Part shown: one piece after another, positions 15,632 through 19,373 of the stretch
Position numbering within the stretch: the stretch's first letter is position 1
How the letters are laid out: every line of letters starts with the position of its first letter
DNA from: Actinomycetes bacterium
Lineage (GTDB): Bacteria; Actinomycetota; Actinomycetes; Propionibacteriales; Propionibacteriaceae
DNA: 19,373 nucleotides
Direction: 5' to 3'
NCBI GenBank assembly: GCA_023460935.1
Contig: JAEWOI010000048.1
Span: 1 to 19,373, forward strand
Position numbers and translations under genes: made by a program
Notes under the pieces: generated by a model
Databases searched by the model: none
Seen by the model: the letters and a program-made list of their open reading frames with translations, nothing else
What the model was told of the DNA's origin: nothing

Positions 15632-17500
15632 GTGGCCGGCCTGATCAATCCAGAGGACCTGGAGACCGTCCGGGAACGCTCCCGGATCGAGGACGTGGTC
15701 GGCGCCTACGTCACCCTGCGCCGCGGGGGCGGCGGCTCGCTGACCGGGCTGTGCCCCTTCCACGACGAGAAGACCCCTTCGTTCCACGTGACGCCCGCCC
15801 GGGGGTTCTTCCACTGCTTCGGCTGCGGCGAGGGCGGGGACGTGATCAGCTTCGTCCAGAAGATCAACAACGTGAGCTTCACCGAGGCCGTCGAGTTCCT
15901 GGCCGACCGGGTGGGCCTGCAGCTGCGCTACTCCGAGTCCGGGGGCCCGCGGGTGGAACCGGGCCTGCGCCTGCGGGTGCTGGAGGCCAACCGGCTCGCC
16001 GCGGACTTCTTCGCGCAGCGGCTGCTCGCCCCCGACGGGCTGCCCGGGCGCCAGTTCCTCGACGGGCGCGGCTTCGACCAGGCCGCCGCAGCCCAATTCG
16101 GCATCGGGTTCGCCCCCAGCGGCGGTCGTGAGCTCTCCGGCTACCTCAAGTCGAAGGGCTTCAGCGAGGCCGAGCTGGTCAAGGCCGGCCTGGTCCGCGA
16201 GAGCGGCTGGGACTTCTTCCAGGGCCGCCTGCTGTGGCCGATCCGCGACGCCGGCCAGTCGGTGCTCGGGTTCGGCGCCCGGCGGCTGTTCGAGGACGAC
16301 CGGATGCCAGCGAAGTACCTGAACACACCCGAGACCGTGGTCTACAAGAAGTCCAGCGTCCTTTACGGGCTCGACCTGGCGCGGGGGAACATCGCCAAGA
16401 AGAGCCAGGCCGTGATCGTCGAGGGCTACACCGACGTGATGGCCTGCCACCTCGCCGGGGTGGACACCGCCGTCGCATCCTGCGGCACGGCTTTCGGCGA
16501 CGACCACGCCCGGCTGCTGCAGCGGCTGCTCGGCACCGGGGACGTCGCCGGCGGTGAGGTGATCTTCACCTTCGACGGCGACGCCGCCGGCCAGGCCGCA
16601 GCGCTGAAGGTGTTCAAGGGCGACCAGAACTTCCTCGCCCAGACCTACGTTGCGGTCGAGCCGACCGGGCTGGACCCATGCGACCTGCGCCTGCAGCAGG
16701 GTGAGGCGGCCCTGCGGGAGCTGGTGGGCAGGCGGGTGCCGCTGTACCGGTTCGTCATGCGCAACGTGATCTCCGGCTTCGACCTCGACCGGGTGGACGG
16801 CCGGATGGCCGCGCTCCGCGCCGCCGCTCCGCTGGTGGGCAGCATCCGCGACGCCTCCCTCGTGCCGGGCTACCTGCGCGAGCTGGCCCAGCTGCTCGGG
16901 ATGGACCCCGAGGAGGTGCGCCGGGAGGTGAAGGTGGCCGGCCAGCGCCGAGCCAGGCCCGAGGGCCGGCGTGCCGAGCCGCCGCAGGGGGACCCGCTGC
17001 CCGGGATCCCCGAGCCGGCGCCCAGCCTCCCCGTCCCCGACCCGAGGGACCGCCGGCTCGAGCCGGAGCGCGGCACGCTGCGGCTGCTGGTGCGCGCCCC
17101 GGAGAAGTTCGACAGCGCCTGGAACGGGCTGACCGCCGACGACTTCACCCACCCCGCCTACCGGGCGCTGTTCGAGTCGGTGCTGGCCGCAGGGAACGGG
17201 CCAGGGCTCTGGACCCAGCGGGTGCTGCAGGCCAACCCCGATCCGGTGCTGGAGCAGCTCGTGGTCTCCCTGGCCGTCGAGCCGGTCCTGCGCGACCCGA
17301 CCGAGGGCTACGCGAGGGAGTACGCCGCGCAGCTGCGCCTGCAGACCCTGTCGCGGCGCATCGCGGAACTGAAGTCGAAGCTGCAGCGCACCAACCCGCT
17401 GGACGACCAGCCGGCCTACAACCGCATGTTCGCCCAGCTGGTGAACCTGGAGCGGGAGCGCAAGGACCTGCTCGCTGTGGCCACCGGGCCGGCCGTCTGA
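15632..17500 (+). CDS. dnaG: DNA primase
   Basis: Synthesises RNA primers at the replication fork and interacts with the replicative helicase. The 622 residues show the full bacterial order. First comes the CHC2 zinc finger with Cys41, His44, Cys62 and Cys65 (CPFHDEKTPSF and HCFGCGEGGD). Next is the catalytic core with YLNTPETVVYKKSSVLYGLD. The TOPRIM metal site has Glu264 in VIVEGYTDVM and the DGD pair (315-317) in FTFDGDAAG. A proline-rich linker follows near residues 435-475, then a C-terminal helicase-binding domain. GTG start at 15632, supported by the conserved MAGLI...R.IEDVVG start and the -10 box 6 nt upstream. Length is normal for actinobacteria. Confidence 0.98.
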   Translation: MAGLINPEDLETVRERSRIEDVVGAYVTLRRGGGGSLTGLCPFHDEKTPSFHVTPARGFFHCFGCGEGGDVISFVQKINNVSFTEAVEFLADRVGLQLRYSESGGPRVEPGLRLRVLEANRLAADFFAQRLLAPDGLPGRQFLDGRGFDQAAAAQFGIGFAPSGGRELSGYLKSKGFSEAELVKAGLVRESGWDFFQGRLLWPIRDAGQSVLGFGARRLFEDDRMPAKYLNTPETVVYKKSSVLYGLDLARGNIAKKSQAVIVEGYTDVMACHLAGVDTAVASCGTAFGDDHARLLQRLLGTGDVAGGEVIFTFDGDAAGQAAALKVFKGDQNFLAQTYVAVEPTGLDPCDLRLQQGEAALRELVGRRVPLYRFVMRNVISGFDLDRVDGRMAALRAAAPLVGSIRDASLVPGYLRELAQLLGMDPEEVRREVKVAGQRRARPEGRRAEPPQGDPLPGIPEPAPSLPVPDPRDRRLEPERGTLRLLVRAPEKFDSAWNGLTADDFTHPAYRALFESVLAAGNGPGLWTQRVLQANPDPVLEQLVVSLAVEPVLRDPTEGYAREYAAQLRLQTLSRRIAELKSKLQRTNPLDDQPAYNRMFAQLVNLERERKDLLAVATGPAV

Positions 17501-17522
17501 GGCCGCCGTCCCACCACCCTCT

Positions 17523-17576
17523 TTCGCAAAGTGGGCTGAAACCGTCGTCCTCGGCGGTTTCAGCCCACTTTGCGAA
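17523..17576. repeat. Perfect 22-bp hairpin between dnaG and the sigma-factor gene
   Basis: Arms at 17523-17544 (beginning TTCGCAAAGTGGGCTG) and 17555-17576 (ending CCCACTTTGCGAA) are exactly complementary over 22 bases, with a 10-base loop. It begins 22 bp after the dnaG stop. No T-tract follows on the plus strand, so it looks like a REP-type palindrome that may act as a weak or Rho-aided terminator. It is unrelated in sequence to the other palindromes of the window. Confidence 0.85.
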
Positions 17577-17685
17577 GCGGGGGAGCTGTGAGGTCGTCCA
17601 CAGCAACCGGTGTTGTCCGGTTGTTGCTCCCCAGCGCGGGGGATCGGGCGGGTCAAGCCGGCGGCGGTCGCCGCAGAGTTGGGGC

Positions 17686-18540
17686 ATGCACAAGCCGCAA
17701 CCAGCCCCGCTGCTCTCCGCAGAGGAGGAGCGAGACCTCGCCCGGGCGATCGAGGCCGGAGTCCTCGCCCGGCACCTGCTGAGCACCGGCGAGCGCCCGG
17801 TGCCGGCCACCACCGCTGAACTGGCCGAGATCGCCGCTGCCGGCGCCCGGGCGTGGCACCGCTTCCTGCTGGCCAACCTGCGCCTGGTCTGGCAACTGGC
17901 CGGACGGATGGCCGGCCGCTCCGGGCTGCCGAAGGACGAGCTGTTCCAGGAGGGGTTCGTCGCGCTGGCCGGGGCGCTGCAGCGCTTCGACCCCGAACGG
18001 GGCCGCTTCTCCACCTTCGCCACCGTGCGGGTCCGCCGCCACCTCGCCGAGGTGGCTGCTGCCCGGTTCGGTGAACTCTGCCTGCCGCCGGGACGGGCGG
18101 TGCGGCTCAGCCGCGCCCGCGGGCTGGAGGCAGCGCTCGGCCAGGAACTGGGCCACAGCGTGGCCGCCGCCGAACTGGCTGCCGGGCTGGGCCGCAGCGT
18201 CGACTGGACCCGGCGGCTGGTCGGTTACCAGCCACCGCTGGCCGTGGACCCTGCGGACGAGAGCCTGGTGCTCGCCGACCCGGCCCCGGTGGACCCCGAC
18301 GCCGGCATCTACGCGGGGCAGTTGCGCCGCCTGCTGCACCGCCTGGAGGCCGAGCAGGCCCTGGTGCTCAGCCTGCGCTACGGCCTGGCCACCGGCGAGC
18401 CGGTCGATCTGTCCGAGGTCGCCGCCCGGCTCGGGCTTAGCCCGAGCACGGTGCGCAGGCTGGAGAAGCGCGCCCTGGCTGCCCTGCGCCCGTTCGCCGG
18501 CGCGTTCGACCCGGCGGCGCCAGAGCCGCTGGCCGGCTGA
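17686..18540 (+). CDS. Sigma-70 family RNA polymerase sigma factor (divergent, non-primary)
   Basis: A 284-residue transcription initiation factor. Region 1.2-like sequence is LLSAEEERDLARAIEAG (9-25). Region 2 spans about 60-125 (ANLRLVWQLAGRMAG, LFQEGFVALAGALQRFDPERG, RFSTFATVRVRRHL). A region 3-like stretch follows near 140-185, and region 4 has a helix-turn-helix in VDLSEVAARLGLSPSTVRRLEKRAL (240-264). In region 2.3/2.4 the primary-sigma hallmark Y-A-T-W-W-I-R-Q is F-A-T-V-R-V-R-R here, so promoter melting and recognition probably differ from the housekeeping factor. No anti-sigma gene is adjacent. It follows dnaG after 185 bp containing a hairpin. The ATG at 17686 has no strong ribosome-binding site. 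Confidence 0.85.
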   Translation: MHKPQPAPLLSAEEERDLARAIEAGVLARHLLSTGERPVPATTAELAEIAAAGARAWHRFLLANLRLVWQLAGRMAGRSGLPKDELFQEGFVALAGALQRFDPERGRFSTFATVRVRRHLAEVAAARFGELCLPPGRAVRLSRARGLEAALGQELGHSVAAAELAAGLGRSVDWTRRLVGYQPPLAVDPADESLVLADPAPVDPDAGIYAGQLRRLLHRLEAEQALVLSLRYGLATGEPVDLSEVAARLGLSPSTVRRLEKRALAALRPFAGAFDPAAPEPLAG

Positions 18541-18560
18541 GGCGAGCGCAGGTACGCCCC

Positions 18561-19373
18561 TCAGGCGGGCCTGGCTTCGAGCCTGGCCAGCACGCCGAAG
18601 GGGTCGCCGGCCAGCCGCCGGGCGGCCCAGGCCAGCATCCCGGCTGCCGTGCCCGCCGCTGCGGCCAGCATCGCCACTGCCACCGGCCACTGCCCGGCGA
18701 ACCGGCTGGCCACCCACCACACCACGGCGTGGACGCCGATGAGGGCGAAGAACCCCATGAACCAGCCGAAGACCTTGAGGAACGAGCCGTGCCGCTGGCC
18801 GACCCGCGACTGGTCGCTGGCGTTGAGGACACTGGACAGTGAACCGACGCCAACGCCGAGCGCGACCACGCCGAAGCCGGCGATGGTGGCCGGGCCGAGG
18901 CCATCGGGACCGCCCCCGAGCAGCGGTACCTGGGCGAGGTTGAACGCCACCACGAGCGGGAGCAGGTAGACCAGCGGGGCCAGCGCCTTGCCCACCAGCA
19001 CCTGGCGCAGCGGCGCGCCGCCGAGCAGCAGGTAGCCGAAACCGGGGCCGTCGTAGCCGAACAGGTTGAAGCTGCCCGCCACCACCGACATGGCAGCGAA
19101 GGCTGCGGACTGGGCCACCGGCCCGTACCCTGCGAAGCTGCCGTGGGCGACCACGACCCCCATCACGGGCGGGATGATCAGCGTCTGCAGTGCCCGTGGT
19201 GACCGGAAGAAGAAGTAGCGCAATTGCTGGGCGGCGGCCACGACGGCCGGGCCGGACGGGGCCAGGCGGAGCACGGCCGGGCGCAGCGGCAGCGGGTGCC
19301 GCGGCCGGGTCCCCGCTCGGGTGCCGGCGCTGCCCGTCCCGGCCACGCGGCGGCCCAGCGCCCAGGCCCAGGC
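18561..19373 (-). CDS. Multi-pass membrane protein, ABC-transporter permease-like, 5'-truncated by the window
   Basis: The frame stays open to the window edge (upstream codons read AWALGRR), so the true start lies outside and about 271 codons are visible. A basic cytoplasmic stretch (TRPRHPLPLRPAVLRLA) is followed by RYFFFRSPRALQTLIIPPVMG and about six hydrophobic segments, including GFGVVALGVGVGSLSSVLNA, FGWFMGFFALIGVHAVVWWV and VAVAMLAAAAGTAAGMLAW, and a short C-terminal tail FGVLARLEARPA. The overall pattern resembles the C-terminal half of large actinobacterial ABC-2-type permeases that work with a separate ATPase, but no specific substrate can be read. It is convergent with the sigma gene, with only 20 bp between the stops. 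Confidence 0.7.
   Translation of the reverse strand, partial: AWAWALGRRVAGTGSAGTRAGTRPRHPLPLRPAVLRLAPSGPAVVAAAQQLRYFFFRSPRALQTLIIPPVMGVVVAHGSFAGYGPVAQSAAFAAMSVVAGSFNLFGYDGPGFGYLLLGGAPLRQVLVGKALAPLVYLLPLVVAFNLAQVPLLGGGPDGLGPATIAGFGVVALGVGVGSLSSVLNASDQSRVGQRHGSFLKVFGWFMGFFALIGVHAVVWWVASRFAGQWPVAVAMLAAAAGTAAGMLAWAARRLAGDPFGVLARLEARPA

Noticed and set aside
15494..17656. 720-codon open frame on the minus strand
   Set aside because: Antisense to dnaG, whose zinc finger and TOPRIM motifs are intact; no motifs in the reverse frame.
18541..18560. Possible terminator between the convergent sigma and permease genes
   Set aside because: Only 20 bp with no convincing stem or T-run.

Overview
This window is very GC-rich and dense with genes. 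It comes from a high-GC Gram-positive actinobacterium. The glyS, dusB, dgt and dnaG housekeeping genes, the promoters that appear leaderless (a -10 hexamer 6-7 nt before the start codon), the GTG starts and the MsiK-style sugar ABC cassette without its own ATPase all fit that group. A Propionibacteriales-type organism is my best guess, from gene order and general appearance only.

Layout. (1) 1-3250: the 3' part of glyS (+), a PIMT-family methyltransferase (-) and dusB (+). (2) 3175-13508: one co-directional seven-gene carbohydrate operon on the minus strand. In transcription order it holds a ROK-family repressor, a lipoprotein solute-binding protein, two ABC permeases, a ROK-family sugar kinase, an unusual fusion of a GlmU-like nucleotidyltransferase domain with a phosphohexomutase, and a GH94 phosphorylase that looks most like N,N'-diacetylchitobiose phosphorylase. 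(3) 13617-18540: a Gln/Tyr/Gly-rich membrane protein (-), then dgt, dnaG and a sigma-70-family factor (all +). (4) 18561-19373: the C-terminal part of a multi-pass membrane protein (-) that runs off the window.

How the operon probably works (inference). The lipoprotein and permeases import a beta-linked disaccharide, most likely (GlcNAc)2, powered by an ATPase encoded elsewhere. The GH94 enzyme splits it with phosphate into a sugar-1-phosphate and a free sugar. The ROK kinase phosphorylates the free sugar at O6 and the mutase converts the 1-phosphate to the 6-phosphate. The content parallels the Vibrio chitobiose locus (ABC importer, GH94 phosphorylase, kinase, mutase). Two differences stand out: a ROK kinase, and a mutase fused to a nucleotidyltransferase-like domain. 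That domain keeps its metal-binding and sugar-side motifs but has lost the usual GxGTRM...PK nucleotide loop, and it is the most unusual item in the window. A perfect palindrome overlaps a candidate -10 element just upstream of the repressor gene and is the likely operator.

Smaller-scale structure. Four long hairpins lie between genes: two share the core GGGGACGGTTCC (after glyS, and inside the operon upstream of GH94), one separates the binding-protein gene from the first permease gene, and one lies between dnaG and the sigma gene. They look like dispersed palindromic (REP-like) elements. No tRNA, rRNA, CRISPR array or transposase gene was seen, and there is no gene-free stretch longer than 300 bases.
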